DNA of 64,000 nucleotides, from the NCBI GenBank assembly GCA_913062815.1, contig CAJXWZ010000009.1, forward strand, positions 1 through 64,000. The letters run 5' to 3'. Of the stretch, positions 9,511 to 19,739 are shown piece after piece. How positions within the stretch are numbered: position 1 is the first letter of the stretch; each line of letters opens with the position of its first letter. The notes below the pieces were generated by a model. The model was given only the letters and a program-made list of their open reading frames with translations, searched no databases and was not told the DNA's origin. This DNA comes from an uncultured Colwellia sp. (lineage in GTDB: Bacteria; Pseudomonadota; Gammaproteobacteria; Enterobacterales; Alteromonadaceae). The translations under genes and the position numbers were made by a program.

Positions 9511-10131
9511 ATGATTTTTTCCGCTGCAATTCAAGGTTTCACCTTATCGTTGAGTATGATTATTCCCATAGGAAGTCAGAATTCCATGTTGATTTCACAG
9601 GGCATTAATAAAAATCATCACCTAACAACTGCTGGTTTGTTCATGCTTTATGATGCTTTTCTAATTTCGGTTGGCGTTTTAGGTGGCAGTTTAATACTAG
9701 GTACTAATGATTTACTGTTTACCCTGTTGACGTGGGGAGGTATAGCTTTTTTACTCTGTTATGGGGCTATGGCTTTTAAGAATGCAATTAAAGGTGCTCA
9801 TGGCGACTCTGAAAACTTTGTAAATCAAAAATCTCTTAAAGTTGTCGTCATTACTACTTTAATTGTGACCTTTTTAAATCCACATGCCTACATTGATACT
9901 GTTATGGTTATTGGCAGTGTTGGTGGTCAGTACGCGGGGGAAAGTAAAGTGTACTTCTTAATTGGAGCAATTTTAGCGTCAATGACTTGGTTTGCCACTC
10001 TCGCTTTAAGTGCAGCGAAGTTATCAGTACAGCTAAGTAAACCAAAAGTAAGAGCAACAATCGATATGTTAATTGCTTTAGTGATGTGGTTTATCGCTTG
10101 GTCGTTGTTTATCTCGTGGTCACAAAGCTAA
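9511..10131 (+). CDS. argO: LysE/ArgO family basic amino acid exporter
   Basis: It is predicted to export arginine (and possibly lysine or canavanine) across the inner membrane. The 206-residue protein has about six membrane segments, the family N-terminal motif PIGSQNSMLISQGI and the central motif FLNPHAYIDTVMVIGS. It aligns by eye with E. coli ArgO over its length. AGGAG lies seven to nine bases before the ATG. It is divergent from argP, its likely activator. It converges on the TonB receptor gene, with a terminator between them. Confidence 0.93.
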   Translation: MIFSAAIQGFTLSLSMIIPIGSQNSMLISQGINKNHHLTTAGLFMLYDAFLISVGVLGGSLILGTNDLLFTLLTWGGIAFLLCYGAMAFKNAIKGAHGDSENFVNQKSLKVVVITTLIVTFLNPHAYIDTVMVIGSVGGQYAGESKVYFLIGAILASMTWFATLALSAAKLSVQLSKPKVRATIDMLIALVMWFIAWSLFISWSQS

Positions 10132-10145
10132 TTATTTTAAGCAAT

Positions 10146-10175
10146 AAAAAGGGCTAATCACATTGATTAGCCCTT
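10146..10175 (-). terminator. Terminator of the TonB receptor gene
   Basis: Perfect 12-base arms AAGGGCTAATCA (10149-10160) and TGATTAGCCCTT (10164-10175) enclose a three-base loop. On the minus strand the hairpin is followed by a short T run (10146-10150), so it ends the TonB receptor transcript. It may also serve argO from the other side, although no T run follows there. Confidence 0.82.
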
Positions 10176-10237
10176 GGTCAGAGATTTCTTCAACTCAATG
10201 AGTGGTTAAACTCCTAAAGTTTTGTAGATAACTACGT

Positions 10238-12526
10238 TTAGAAGAAATTAACTTTAAATTCTGCACCGATAAAGCGCTCTTCATTAACAATAGCAGTATT
10301 ATTTGAGAAGTTAATGCCACCTATTGCTTGCTGTTCATCTGTAATGTTTCTCACAAATAATGCAACTTCATAGTCTTGATCATCACCATCCCAAGTATAA
10401 CCAGTACGGATACCACCTTCGAACAATGAATCCCCCGTAAACTCTTCAGAAGTAAATAAGAAATAATTTATTTCATCACGGTAAGACCAGTCAGTATAAG
10501 CATAAAATTCGCCATCACCAATCTCGATTGCATATCGTGCTGTAAAGTTGAAAATCCATTCAGGAGCATTTGGTAAGCTATTGCCATCAAAAGATGCTTG
10601 TCCATTTGAAACAGGATCAGTAACAACACAATTAGCACAAACAGGAACTCTATTTACACTTTCATTAATCTCAGTTTTGTTATAACTAGCATTAGCAGTA
10701 ATCATCCAGTAATCATTTAAAATAAACTGTGAGTCAATTTCAAAACCATACCCTGTTGTTTCATCTGCATTTAATAATGTTGCTGTATTACTACCACCAC
10801 CAACAGAGGTTAATTGTTGGTCATCCATAGTATAATAGAAAACAGAAGCATTAACGCGTCCCATGCTATCTAAAATGTCAGATTTAATACCTGCTTCATA
10901 TGAGATGATTGTTTCTGAGTCTGCAACTGAAATGCCATCGCCAAATGAAAATAATGAACGACCTTGAATACTTGGTGCTCTGAAGGTATCAGCAACACGT
11001 GCGTATAGATTAATGTCATCAGTATACTTATGTGAAAAACTTACATCCCAACTAACATGACTATCACTTGTTTTAACTTCTCCTGCTGCAGTGGCAGGTG
11101 CTCCACAACATGCAGTTAGAGGAGATGAAGTTCTTTCATTTGAGTAGTCTTTCTCATCATCAGAATAACGTAAACCTATCGTCACTGAACTTTTCTCATT
11201 CAATGAATAGTCAAATGAAGAGAATATCGCCCATGCGGTAGTATCTTGATTTTGTCTAACATAACCTGTTTGCGCACCACCTGAGAAAATAGGATCGTAA
11301 GCAAAGCTATCAATCTTCAGATCTTCTTTAAAATAGAAAAAACCAGCTTGATAATTAAAGTCGCCATCAAAATTACTTGTTAGCCTCAATTCTTGTGTAA
11401 TTTGCTGATGATCAGGTATACCATCGGCAGTTTCTGAGTCAAACGCAATTGAACCTGGACCTGTAGGTACGCCAAAACCCGCTGCCCAGTTTGCTCCGTA
11501 ACCGCCATCAACATCACCTCGAGAAAACAACTCCGCACTTTCATAACCTGTAATAGAGGTTATTGTGTAGTTGCCTAAGTCAAACTCTAGTTTAAGACTT
11601 GCCCCTTCTGTTTCAACTTGTTGAGTAGCTCTTGCTGCTGAATCATGAGTAACAGTATCACGAGAAAAACCATCAACTAAAGAGTTAGTTCCAGGTTTAA
11701 ACGCATTTGCATAAAAAGTTACCGGTTTGCCATCAAGATCTCGCATATGGTAATTAAATAGTGCATTAAACTCATCACCTTCGTATAAGAACTGTAAACG
11801 AAGCGCTTGATCAGTGTAGCCACCTAAGACATCATCTTGTTCAAATCCCGGTGCTTTATTGTCAATGTAATTATCACGATCTTGACGAAGCACGGAAATA
11901 CGAGCAGATAAGTTGTCCGTTAAGCCTCCAGCGACAGCAGCACGCAAATCAGTAGTATTTTTACTGCCATATGATAATGAAGCAAAACCATCAAAATCTT
12001 GTGTCGGTTTTACCGAGTCAAATTTAACCAAGCCAGCAGGCGTGTTTCGTCCAAATAATGTACCTTGTGGGCCACCAAGTACTTCTACACGTTCTATATC
12101 AAAAACAGGAAAGCCTTTTAATATCGGACTTTCTTGTACAACTTCATCTACAACTAGAGATACCGGTTGAGAAGCATTCAAATCAAAATCAGAATTACCT
12201 AAACCACGCATATAGAAGCGTGGAAAAGTTCGACCAAAAGATGACTCAACACTTAAACTAGGAATTTTTGCATTAAGGAATCTGATATCCATAGCTGCAG
12301 AGCTATAAGCGTTTAAATTATCGCCTTGCAAGGCAGTAACAGCAACAGGAACTTCTTGTGCATTTTCAACCCGTTTACGAGCTGTAACTTCAATTACTTC
12401 AATGCCCACTACTTTTTCTTTTACTGCTTCATCTGCAGCAAATGCATTTGTAGAAACACTAGCAACACTAGCGAATAACGAAGCTTGGACGCAAAGTGTT
12501 AGTGCGTTTTGCTTAAATATTTTCAT
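10238..12526 (-). CDS. TonB-dependent outer membrane receptor
   Basis: The 762-residue protein has a signal peptide (cleavage near residues 28-31, ASVSTNAFAADE), a TonB-box-like stretch (about 42-48, VIEVTARK), a plug domain and a 22-stranded barrel ending in aromatic FF. Key plug phrases are FYMRGLGNSD and VEVLGGPQGTLFGRNTPAGL. Two Cys-containing extracellular-loop candidates are seen (LTACCGAP and VPVCANC), which may form disulfides. The substrate cannot be read from sequence. Its location between the deo/nup genes suggests nucleosides or nucleic-acid breakdown products, but that is inference from neighbours only. It lies 82 bases after the deoB stop on the same strand, so co-transcription with deoB is possible. 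Confidence 0.92.
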   Translation of the reverse strand: MKIFKQNALTLCVQASLFASVASVSTNAFAADEAVKEKVVGIEVIEVTARKRVENAQEVPVAVTALQGDNLNAYSSAAMDIRFLNAKIPSLSVESSFGRTFPRFYMRGLGNSDFDLNASQPVSLVVDEVVQESPILKGFPVFDIERVEVLGGPQGTLFGRNTPAGLVKFDSVKPTQDFDGFASLSYGSKNTTDLRAAVAGGLTDNLSARISVLRQDRDNYIDNKAPGFEQDDVLGGYTDQALRLQFLYEGDEFNALFNYHMRDLDGKPVTFYANAFKPGTNSLVDGFSRDTVTHDSAARATQQVETEGASLKLEFDLGNYTITSITGYESAELFSRGDVDGGYGANWAAGFGVPTGPGSIAFDSETADGIPDHQQITQELRLTSNFDGDFNYQAGFFYFKEDLKIDSFAYDPIFSGGAQTGYVRQNQDTTAWAIFSSFDYSLNEKSSVTIGLRYSDDEKDYSNERTSSPLTACCGAPATAAGEVKTSDSHVSWDVSFSHKYTDDINLYARVADTFRAPSIQGRSLFSFGDGISVADSETIISYEAGIKSDILDSMGRVNASVFYYTMDDQQLTSVGGGSNTATLLNADETTGYGFEIDSQFILNDYWMITANASYNKTEINESVNRVPVCANCVVTDPVSNGQASFDGNSLPNAPEWIFNFTARYAIEIGDGEFYAYTDWSYRDEINYFLFTSEEFTGDSLFEGGIRTGYTWDGDDQDYEVALFVRNITDEQQAIGGINFSNNTAIVNEERFIGAEFKVNFF

Positions 12527-12608
12527 CGTTCTCTCCCAAGGACTGATTATGTTGTTTTAGTATGTTTTCTATTTTATTTGAGATAATTTTTCGTAATTAT
12601 CTTGTTTT

Positions 12609-13874
12609 CTAATTTTTATTTATTTTTGGTAAAAAACTTTTGCCATACGCCATTGCTTCAACGTTAAAAAGCTCGGCTAAGGTTTGACCTAAATCAGCAA
12701 AAGTTGCTCTTTGACCAAGATCGACAGATTGTACCAGATGATGATAGGCAAGCAAAGGCACAAACTCTCTTGTATGATCATTACCTTGCCACGTTGGATC
12801 ACAGCCATGATCTGCCGTTAGGAATAGGAAATCTCCCGCTTGCATTTGGGCATAAATTTCAGGTAAACGCTGATCAAAACTTTCAAGCGCTTGCGCATAG
12901 CCAACGGGATCACGGCGATGACCAAAGTCTTGGTCGAAATTAACTAAGTTAGTAAAAATGAGGCTGTTATCTTTAGCCGTGCTGATGTGAGATATAGTGG
13001 CATCGACTAATGCATCTATGCCATTTGCCTTGGTCGTTTCTGTAATGCCTTGATGAGCAAAAATATCGGCTATTTTACCGACACTGATGACATTGCCACC
13101 TGCTTGTGTGATTTTCTCCAAGACTGTTGTTGATGGCGGTAAAACCGAATAGTCTCTTCTATTTCCGGTTCGGGTAAAATCAGATTGGTCTTTACCTACA
13201 AACGGCCTAGCGATGACACGACCAATATTCATATCGGCATCAGACAATAGCTCTCTTACTTGTTCACAATAACGATAAAGATTATCTAATCCAAAATGTT
13301 CTTCGTGGGCCGCTACTTGAAATACACTATCTGCTGAGGTGTAACAAATAGGCAAACCAGTTTCAATATGCTTGCTACCTAATGCATTAATAATATCAGT
13401 ACCTGAAGCGTGACAATTTCCTAAAAAACCAGTTATGCCCGTTTTATTTGATATTGATGTGATCAACTCTTCTGAAAATGATTCTGCTTTATTGGAAAAG
13501 TACCCCCAATCATAAAGTACTGGCACACCTGCCATTTCCCAATGACCACTTGGTGTATCCTTGCCTGTACTAATCTCATCCATATAACCAAAAGCACCTT
13601 TACTTGGTTCAATGTAAAACTGAGAAAAATCAACGTTGCCATCGATTAATGCTTGCTGATATTCTTGCCATATTTTTTCACTACTTGCTTGCTTACTTAA
13701 TGCATGTAACCCCAAAGCACCAAGGTTAGGTAAGTGAATGACTTTATTTTCTTCTTGTAAATAATGCTTAGCTATACTGATAAATGTATTTGCACCAATA
13801 TCACCAAAGTCTGCAGCATCGTTTGAATAACCAACGCCGAAACTATCAAGCACTAGAATTATTGCTCTTGCCAT
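12609..13874 (-). CDS. deoB: Phosphopentomutase
   Basis: It interconverts (deoxy)ribose-1-phosphate and (deoxy)ribose-5-phosphate, linking DeoD to DeoC. The 421 residues are slightly longer than E. coli DeoB (407). Metal ligands of the alkaline phosphatase superfamily are visible: Asp10 in VLDSFGVG, the nucleophile Thr in [13 protein letters not shown], the Asp/His in [15 protein letters not shown], and [18 protein letters not shown] near the C-terminus. It is divergent from udk with a 150-base spacer. An AT-rich imperfect hairpin (12581-12602) follows the gene but lacks a clear T tail. Confidence 0.96.
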   Translation of the reverse strand: MARAIILVLDSFGVGYSNDAADFGDIGANTFISIAKHYLQEENKVIHLPNLGALGLHALSKQASSEKIWQEYQQALIDGNVDFSQFYIEPSKGAFGYMDEISTGKDTPSGHWEMAGVPVLYDWGYFSNKAESFSEELITSISNKTGITGFLGNCHASGTDIINALGSKHIETGLPICYTSADSVFQVAAHEEHFGLDNLYRYCEQVRELLSDADMNIGRVIARPFVGKDQSDFTRTGNRRDYSVLPPSTTVLEKITQAGGNVISVGKIADIFAHQGITETTKANGIDALVDATISHISTAKDNSLIFTNLVNFDQDFGHRRDPVGYAQALESFDQRLPEIYAQMQAGDFLFLTADHGCDPTWQGNDHTREFVPLLAYHHLVQSVDLGQRATFADLGQTLAELFNVEAMAYGKSFLPKINKN

Positions 13875-14024
13875 TGAATGTACACCTTAATTATAAAAAT
13901 AAACATGACCAATTAGTCAACTTGTGTTAATTTAATGCTTTTACTGCCATTAGCCAAGTAATATTTGCTATGCAGTATAGACTATTTTGATTATCCATGA
14001 CCTTATTTTCCTTGGACTTTATAA

Positions 14025-14663
14025 ATGACACAAGCAAGTAAAACAACCGTAATTGCTATTGCAGGCGCATCAGCCTCAGGTAAATCGCTCTTCGCAGAAA
14101 CGATTTATCAAGAGCTTTTACCTGAGCTTGGGCCCGATGGTATCTCAATCATCAAAGAAGATTCATATTATCGTGATCAAAGCGAATTAAGTATGAGTGA
14201 GCGCATAAAAACCAATTACGATCACCCCAAAGCATTTGAACATGAATTATTAAGTAGTCAATTGAGTCAATTGATAGCACAAAACAATATAGACTGCCCT
14301 GTGTATTGTTATAAAACACATACACGCACAACTGAAACAGTCACAGTGAAGCCAACCAAAATAATTCTAGTCGAGGGCATACTGCTATTATCTAATCCAG
14401 AGCTTCGCGATTGCTTCGACATAAAAGTTTATATGGACACTCCGCTTGATATTTGCTTAATTAGACGTATCGAGCGTGACACAAAAGAACGTGAAAGGAG
14501 TTTAGATTCAATAACTAGCCAATACCTTACAACAGTTAGACCGATGTATTATCAATTTATTGAGCCATCAAAAGCTTGGGCTGATATTATCATTACACGT
14601 GGGGGTAAAAATCGCATGGCGATAGAAGTATTAAAAGCAAAGATCAGGCAACTTTCCCAATAA
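14025..14663 (+). CDS. udk: Uridine kinase
   Basis: It phosphorylates uridine and cytidine to UMP and CMP in pyrimidine salvage. The 212-residue P-loop kinase has Walker A GASASGKS at residues 14-21, the dyad region KEDSYYRDQSELS, YDHPKAFEHELL, and the Asp/Arg-rich lid IRRIERDTKERERSLDSI. The length matches E. coli Udk (213). It lies 71 bases before nupC on the same strand, consistent with uptake followed by phosphorylation. Confidence 0.95.
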   Translation: MTQASKTTVIAIAGASASGKSLFAETIYQELLPELGPDGISIIKEDSYYRDQSELSMSERIKTNYDHPKAFEHELLSSQLSQLIAQNNIDCPVYCYKTHTRTTETVTVKPTKIILVEGILLLSNPELRDCFDIKVYMDTPLDICLIRRIERDTKERERSLDSITSQYLTTVRPMYYQFIEPSKAWADIIITRGGKNRMAIEVLKAKIRQLSQ

Positions 14664-14689
14664 TATTGCTAACGAGTCACACACAAAGC

Positions 14690-14716
14690 AAATATAACAA
14701 ATATAACAAATATAAT
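14690..14716 (+). repeat. Three 9-base direct repeats before nupC
   Basis: The unit AAATATAAC occurs three times in tandem (14690-14698, 14699-14707, 14708-14716, the last ending in T). It lies immediately upstream of the nupC ribosome binding site. It could be an AT-rich translation enhancer or simply slipped replication; its function is unknown. Confidence 0.6.
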
Positions 14717-14734
14717 AAATAACATGAGGTTATG

Positions 14735-15979
14735 ATGGAGTTAACAGCACTTCGGGGCATTTTAGGTATAATCGTATTACTTGCAATAGCAGTATTTTTC
14801 TCTTCAAAACGTAAAGCAATTAATTTTAGAACAGTAGGATGGGCTTTTGCGCTTCAATTAGGTTTAGGCGCTTTTGTGCTATATATTCCTTTTGGTAAAG
14901 ATGCTCTAGCATCTATATCAAACGGTGTTCAACAAGTCATTGATAGCGCAAATGTTGGTATTGCCTTTTTATTTGGTGGCTTAGGCACCGATGCAATGTT
15001 TACCAACGGTGTTGGTTTTGTTTTTGCTATTAGAGTGCTGCCTGTAATTATTTTCTTCTCGTCATTAATCGCTGTACTTTATTATCTAGGTATTATGCAG
15101 TGGGTGGTAAAAATTTTTGGCGGTGGACTACAAAAATTACTTAAAACAAGTAAACCCGAATCCTTATCTGCAACAGCAAATATATTTGTTGGACAAACTG
15201 AAGCGCCGCTTGTCATTCGTCCATATATTGCCAATATGACTCGCTCAGAGTTATTCGCTATTATGGTTGGTGGTTTAGCCTCTGTAGCGGGCTCTATTCT
15301 GGCGGGCTATGCCGGTTTAGGCATTGATTTGAAATATTTGATTGCAGCCTCTTTTATGGCAGCGCCTGGCGGCCTGTTAATGGCAAAAATAATTATGCCA
15401 GAAACAGAGCACGATAAATTATCTCAAGAAGACTTAATTACTGAAGATAGTGGCGACAAACCTGTAAACGTAATTGATGCCGCAGCCTCTGGCGCTGCAT
15501 CAGGATTGAAATTAGCCGTAAACGTTGGTGCAATGTTACTAGCATTCATTGCAATAATCGCCTTATTAAATACACTTGTTGGCGGTACAGCAAGCCTATT
15601 TGGTTTTGAAAATATAACCATTGAATGGTTACTAGGATATTTATTTGCGCCTCTTGCTTTTATTATCGGCGTGCCAAGTTCAGAGATGTTACAAGCAGGC
15701 AGTTTTATCGGGCAAAAAGTAGTGGTAAATGAGTTTTTCGCTTACGTTAATTTTGTGGAAATCAAAGATAGTTTGAGCGCTACTACGCAAGCAATAATAA
15801 CCTTTGCATTATGTGGTTTTGCAAATCTGTCGTCCATAGCTATATTGCTTGGTGGTATAGGTTCAATGGCACCAAGTAGAAGGCCTGATATTGCCAAGTT
15901 AGGAATGAAAGCAATGCTTGCAGCAACCCTTGCTAATTTAATGAGCGCTGCAATTGCTGGCTTTTTCATCTCCCTATAA
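14735..15979 (+). CDS. nupC: NupC-type concentrative nucleoside transporter
   Basis: It is predicted to import nucleosides with protons or sodium across the inner membrane. The 414-residue protein has the CNT family pattern: a short N-terminal helix group, a nucleoside-recognition segment containing [29 protein letters not shown], and the C-terminal transport domain with [11 protein letters not shown] and [21 protein letters not shown] lies five bases before this ATG and only two bases before the adjacent upstream ATG (14732), so 14735 is chosen. It lies in the plus-strand cluster udk-nupC-deoC-ALDH-tdk. Confidence 0.94.
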   Translation: MELTALRGILGIIVLLAIAVFFSSKRKAINFRTVGWAFALQLGLGAFVLYIPFGKDALASISNGVQQVIDSANVGIAFLFGGLGTDAMFTNGVGFVFAIRVLPVIIFFSSLIAVLYYLGIMQWVVKIFGGGLQKLLKTSKPESLSATANIFVGQTEAPLVIRPYIANMTRSELFAIMVGGLASVAGSILAGYAGLGIDLKYLIAASFMAAPGGLLMAKIIMPETEHDKLSQEDLITEDSGDKPVNVIDAAASGAASGLKLAVNVGAMLLAFIAIIALLNTLVGGTASLFGFENITIEWLLGYLFAPLAFIIGVPSSEMLQAGSFIGQKVVVNEFFAYVNFVEIKDSLSATTQAIITFALCGFANLSSIAILLGGIGSMAPSRRPDIAKLGMKAMLAATLANLMSAAIAGFFISL

Positions 15980-16220
15980 TAACGGTTTAATCTACTCACT
16001 GTTCCCTATTCCCAATCGTGTTTAGGAGAATAAAATTGGTTACTTATATGTAAAGAAATAAATTATATAAAAATTATAGAGGCTTTATCTGACTCATCTC
16101 ACCAGAAAAAGGATAACCGCCTCTCAATTTATCTACCTCAATTACAGTGTGATCACCCATTGAATGTAAGTAGAAATATTTTTAATAACTTTTGTCTAAA
16201 CAAAGAAAATTAGGTGCTTT

Positions 16221-17219
16221 ATGTCAACTAATAAAAAAACAACCAAAAAAACAGATCAAATCAATGAGCATGACTTGCGCAATGCGGGTATGCCGTTTGA
16301 TCTAGGCTTTATAAACTCAATATCTATTAACCGAAGTGCAGTTGAGCGTCGAGCATCAACAATAGCGGCTAGAAGATCGGTAAAAAAACAACACCAAGCT
16401 GCATGGCTATTAAAGGCTATTACCTTCATCGACTTAACTACCTTAGCCGGTGATGATACGCCGGGTAAAGTGAAGCGACTGTGTCAAAAAGCAAAGCAAC
16501 CGGTCAGCAAAGATTTGCTTGAAGCGTTAGGTGTATCAGACCTTAACATTACCACGGGTGCAATCTGCGTTTATCACAATATGATAAATACCGCTGTTTG
16601 TGCATTAAAAGGCACGAATATCCCTGTGGCCGCGGTATCAACAGGTTTCCCTGCTGGGCAGTCTCCGTTACCAATTAAATTAAGTGAAATAACTGCATCG
16701 GTATCTGAAGGGGCCACAGAAATAGATATTGTGATCAGTAGAGAAAAAATATTTACCGGTGACTGGCAAGGTATTTACGATGAGGTGAAAGCCTTTCGAA
16801 CAGCTTGTGGTGACGCCCATATTAAGACTATTTTAGCTACCGGTGAATTAGCAACATTTACCAACGTTGCTAAAGCTAGTTGGGTTTGTATGATGGCAGG
16901 TGCTGACTTTATTAAAACAAGTACTGGTAAAGAGCCAGTAAATGCCACCCTACCCGTCAGTCTTGTCATGGTCAGAGCCATTCGTGAATTTTATCAGCAA
17001 ACTGGAGTGAAAGTTGGTTACAAACCTGCTGGTGGAATTCAAAAAGCAAAACAAGCAATTGATTTTATGATTTTAATGAAAGAAGAATTAGGAAATGAAT
17101 GGTTAGACCCACATTTATTTAGATTTGGTGCAAGTAGTTTGCTTGGCGATATAGAACGCCAGCTTGAACACCATGTGACTGGTTGTTATTCAGCAAGCCA
17201 CAGACATGCCATTAGTTAA
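16221..17219 (+). CDS. deoC: Deoxyribose-phosphate aldolase, long DERA form
   Basis: It cleaves deoxyribose-5-phosphate to glyceraldehyde-3-phosphate and acetaldehyde. The 332-residue protein is longer than E. coli DeoC (259) and closely resembles the animal DERA type. Examples are the N-terminal RRSVKKQHQAAWLLKAITFI followed by DLTTLAGDDT, and the C-terminal FRFGASSLLGDIERQ. Catalytic residues are visible: Asp169 (TEIDIVI), Schiff-base Lys232 (DFIKTSTGKE) and Lys268 (GYKPAGGI). It lies 56 bases before the aldehyde dehydrogenase gene, which can oxidise the acetaldehyde it produces. Confidence 0.95.
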   Translation: MSTNKKTTKKTDQINEHDLRNAGMPFDLGFINSISINRSAVERRASTIAARRSVKKQHQAAWLLKAITFIDLTTLAGDDTPGKVKRLCQKAKQPVSKDLLEALGVSDLNITTGAICVYHNMINTAVCALKGTNIPVAAVSTGFPAGQSPLPIKLSEITASVSEGATEIDIVISREKIFTGDWQGIYDEVKAFRTACGDAHIKTILATGELATFTNVAKASWVCMMAGADFIKTSTGKEPVNATLPVSLVMVRAIREFYQQTGVKVGYKPAGGIQKAKQAIDFMILMKEELGNEWLDPHLFRFGASSLLGDIERQLEHHVTGCYSASHRHAIS

Positions 17220-17275
17220 TCGCCTTATTTTAATTATTTATAACGCTTAGTACAAAAGCGCAAAGAGAACTCATT

Positions 17276-19660
17276 ATGTCAATCAAAGAGATATTTACTA
17301 CAATGGAATACGGTACCGCGACAGAGAACAGTAACGTAGCACAAGAGTGGTTAGCAAACCTTAATAATACCTTTAATCATTATGTAAATGGTAAATGGCA
17401 AAAACCTACTGCCAAAAAATACTTCGACTCAAATAACCCAGCCAATAAAAAACACATTGCAACTGTTGCCGATGGCAGCATCGAAGATGTTGATCTTGCT
17501 GTGGTAGCTGCAAGAAAAGCGCAAAAAGAGTGGTTTGCCATTGGAGGACATGCCAGAGCAAAATTTTTATATGCCATTGCCAGACAAATTCAAAAGCACA
17601 GTCGCTTGTTTGCCGTATTAGAATCACTTGATAATGGCAAACCTATTCGTGAATCAAGAGATATAGACATCCCTCTTGTTGCTCGACACTTTTACCACCA
17701 TGCAGGTTGGGCACAAATAATGTCTACTGAGTTTAAAGGATTCGAACCTGTAGGTGTTGTCGGGCAAATAATTCCATGGAATTTCCCGCTATTAATGCTG
17801 GCATGGAAAGTCGCCCCCGCCTTAGCAATGGGAAATACTGTGGTATTAAAACCTGCTGAATTTACTTCTGCAACCGCTGTTTTATTTGCTCAAATTTGCG
17901 ATGAAATAGGCCTACCTGCAGGTGTCTTCAATTTGGTTTTAGGTGATGGTAAAGCTGGTCAAGCCATAGTTGAACATAAGGATATTGATAAAATAGCCTT
18001 TACTGGTTCAACCCAAGTTGGGCGGTTAATTCGTCAGGCAACTGCTGGAACAGGTAAAAAACTTTCCTTAGAGCTGGGTGGAAAGTCTGCCTTTGTTGTT
18101 TTTGAAGATGCCGACTTAGATAGTGTGGTTGAGGGTATAGTAGATGCCATCTGGTTTAACCAAGGGCAAGTATGTTGTGCTGGTTCACGTTTATTAATGC
18201 AAGAATCTATTGCAGACAAATTGATAACTAAACTCGTCGCACGCATGAAAAAACTGGTTGTTGGTGATTCGTTATCTAAAAACATCGATGTTGGGGCAAT
18301 GATTGATGCTAGCCAATTAGTAAAAATTAAGGAAATGGTTGCCTTAGGAGTTGCTGAAGGTGCAACCCTACACCAAGTAAGTTGTCTTGACGATAAAGAC
18401 GGTTGCTTCTACCCTCCTACTTTGTTGACCGATGTAGAGCCTGCATCGACTGTTGCTCAACAAGAAATTTTTGGTCCAGTTTTAGCTGCGATGACGTTTA
18501 GAACCCCTGCTGAAGCGGTGCAAATTGCCAATAACAGTCGTTATGGCTTAGCGGCAAGTGTTTGGTCTGAAAATATCAACGTTGCATTAGATGTGGCGCC
18601 AAAAATAAAGGCCGGTGTAGTATGGATAAATAGTACCAATATTTTCGACGCTGGTGCTGGCTTTGGTGGCTATCGCGAATCAGGTTTTGGCCGCGAAGGT
18701 GGTAAAGAAGGCTTATTTGAATATATTCAAGAGTCATGGTTAGCTAATCTAACTGCAAAGCCCCAAGAAAATAAAATTAGTAGCAAGAAAAACAAAGTCA
18801 GTTCGGCCTCTGCCGCTATAGATCAAACTGCCAAACTATTTATTGGAGGTAAACAAGTTCGTCCAGATAGTGGTTACAGTTTACCTGTTTATAATGCGTC
18901 AGGTGTCCATATAGCAGAAATTCCAGACGGAAATAGGAAAGATATTAGAAATGCGGTAGAAGCAAGTAACAAGGCTGCTTCTTGGTCAAACACAACCGCT
19001 CATAATCGGGCACAGGTTCTATACTTCATTGCTGAAAACTTACAAGCAAGAGCATCAGAGTTTGCCCAACGTATTTGTCAGTTATCAGGAAAAACGGCTA
19101 AAGAAGCAACAAAAGAAGTGGACTTGGCCATTAGCAGGATTTTTTCAAGTGCGGCATGGGCTGACAAGTATGAAGGTCAAATACATGTACCTCCTCAGCG
19201 TATTGTTACACTAGCAATGAAAGAGCCCGTTGGTAATATTGCAATAGTGGCACCTGAAGAAGCAGGTTTATTAGGCCTAATTTCGACTATTATGCCTGCA
19301 ATAGCAATGGGTAATCGTGTCATTGTAGTACCATCGAGAGAAACGGCTTTATTGGCAACAGACTTTTATCAAGTACTCAACACCTCTGATTTACCAGCAG
19401 GTGTTATCAATATCGTCACCGGTGATAGAGAAGCGCTAACAGACACCTTAGCTAAGCATTACGACATTGATGGCTTATGGTATTGGGGAACTGCTGAAGG
19501 TAGTAAGTCTATTGAGTTTGAATCGGCTGCTACGATGAAAAGAACCTGGGTTAACCACGGAAAAGCCTATGACTGGACATCCGAAGAGCAAATGAACGGA
19601 GACATCTTTTTACGACATGCGGTTGAAATTAAAAATGTTTGGGTTCCTTACGGCGCATAA
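17276..19660 (+). CDS. Two-module aldehyde dehydrogenase, ALDH16-like
   Basis: The 794-residue protein is a complete NAD-dependent aldehyde dehydrogenase module (about 30-490) joined to a second ALDH-like module (about 510-794). The first has all catalytic residues: Asn169 (PWNFP), Lys192 (LKPAEFTS), Glu266 (LELGGKS) and Cys300 (GQVCCAGSR). The second keeps the coenzyme-domain outline (EPVGNIAIVAPEE, MPAIAMGNRVIVVPS, DLPAGVINIVTGD) but has no catalytic Cys or Glu and stops short of a full catalytic domain. This is the architecture of the ALDH16 family. The likely substrate is acetaldehyde made by the adjacent DeoC (inference). A terminator follows 26 bases after the stop. Confidence 0.93.
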   Translation: MSIKEIFTTMEYGTATENSNVAQEWLANLNNTFNHYVNGKWQKPTAKKYFDSNNPANKKHIATVADGSIEDVDLAVVAARKAQKEWFAIGGHARAKFLYAIARQIQKHSRLFAVLESLDNGKPIRESRDIDIPLVARHFYHHAGWAQIMSTEFKGFEPVGVVGQIIPWNFPLLMLAWKVAPALAMGNTVVLKPAEFTSATAVLFAQICDEIGLPAGVFNLVLGDGKAGQAIVEHKDIDKIAFTGSTQVGRLIRQATAGTGKKLSLELGGKSAFVVFEDADLDSVVEGIVDAIWFNQGQVCCAGSRLLMQESIADKLITKLVARMKKLVVGDSLSKNIDVGAMIDASQLVKIKEMVALGVAEGATLHQVSCLDDKDGCFYPPTLLTDVEPASTVAQQEIFGPVLAAMTFRTPAEAVQIANNSRYGLAASVWSENINVALDVAPKIKAGVVWINSTNIFDAGAGFGGYRESGFGREGGKEGLFEYIQESWLANLTAKPQENKISSKKNKVSSASAAIDQTAKLFIGGKQVRPDSGYSLPVYNASGVHIAEIPDGNRKDIRNAVEASNKAASWSNTTAHNRAQVLYFIAENLQARASEFAQRICQLSGKTAKEATKEVDLAISRIFSSAAWADKYEGQIHVPPQRIVTLAMKEPVGNIAIVAPEEAGLLGLISTIMPAIAMGNRVIVVPSRETALLATDFYQVLNTSDLPAGVINIVTGDREALTDTLAKHYDIDGLWYWGTAEGSKSIEFESAATMKRTWVNHGKAYDWTSEEQMNGDIFLRHAVEIKNVWVPYGA

Positions 19661-19685
19661 CCAAGCTTAACTATCATAGACATAG

Positions 19686-19720
19686 CCACACTCTTAAAGT
19701 ATTTTTGAGTGTGGTTTTTT
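19686..19720 (+). terminator. Rho-independent terminator after the ALDH gene
   Basis: Eight-base arms CCACACTC (19686-19693) and GAGTGTGG (19707-19714) enclose a 13-base loop and are followed by six T (19715-19720). It lies between the aldehyde dehydrogenase gene and tdk, so tdk is probably reached only by read-through or has its own promoter. Confidence 0.88.
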
Positions 19721-19739
19721 ATAAACGAAAGAAATTTTT

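Noticed and set aside
12581-12602. AT-only hairpin AGATAATT/AATTATCT between deoB and the TonB receptor gene
   Set aside because: The stem is weak and AT-rich with no T tail, so it cannot be called a terminator or an operator with any certainty.
16079-16123. Imperfect stem GAGGC...GCCTC with TTATC/GATAA between nupC and deoC
   Set aside because: The loop is long and no T run follows; the structure could easily occur by chance.
16149-16165. CRP-like TGTGATCAC upstream of deoC
   Set aside because: It has a half-site only; the 16-base two-fold symmetric CRP site is not present.
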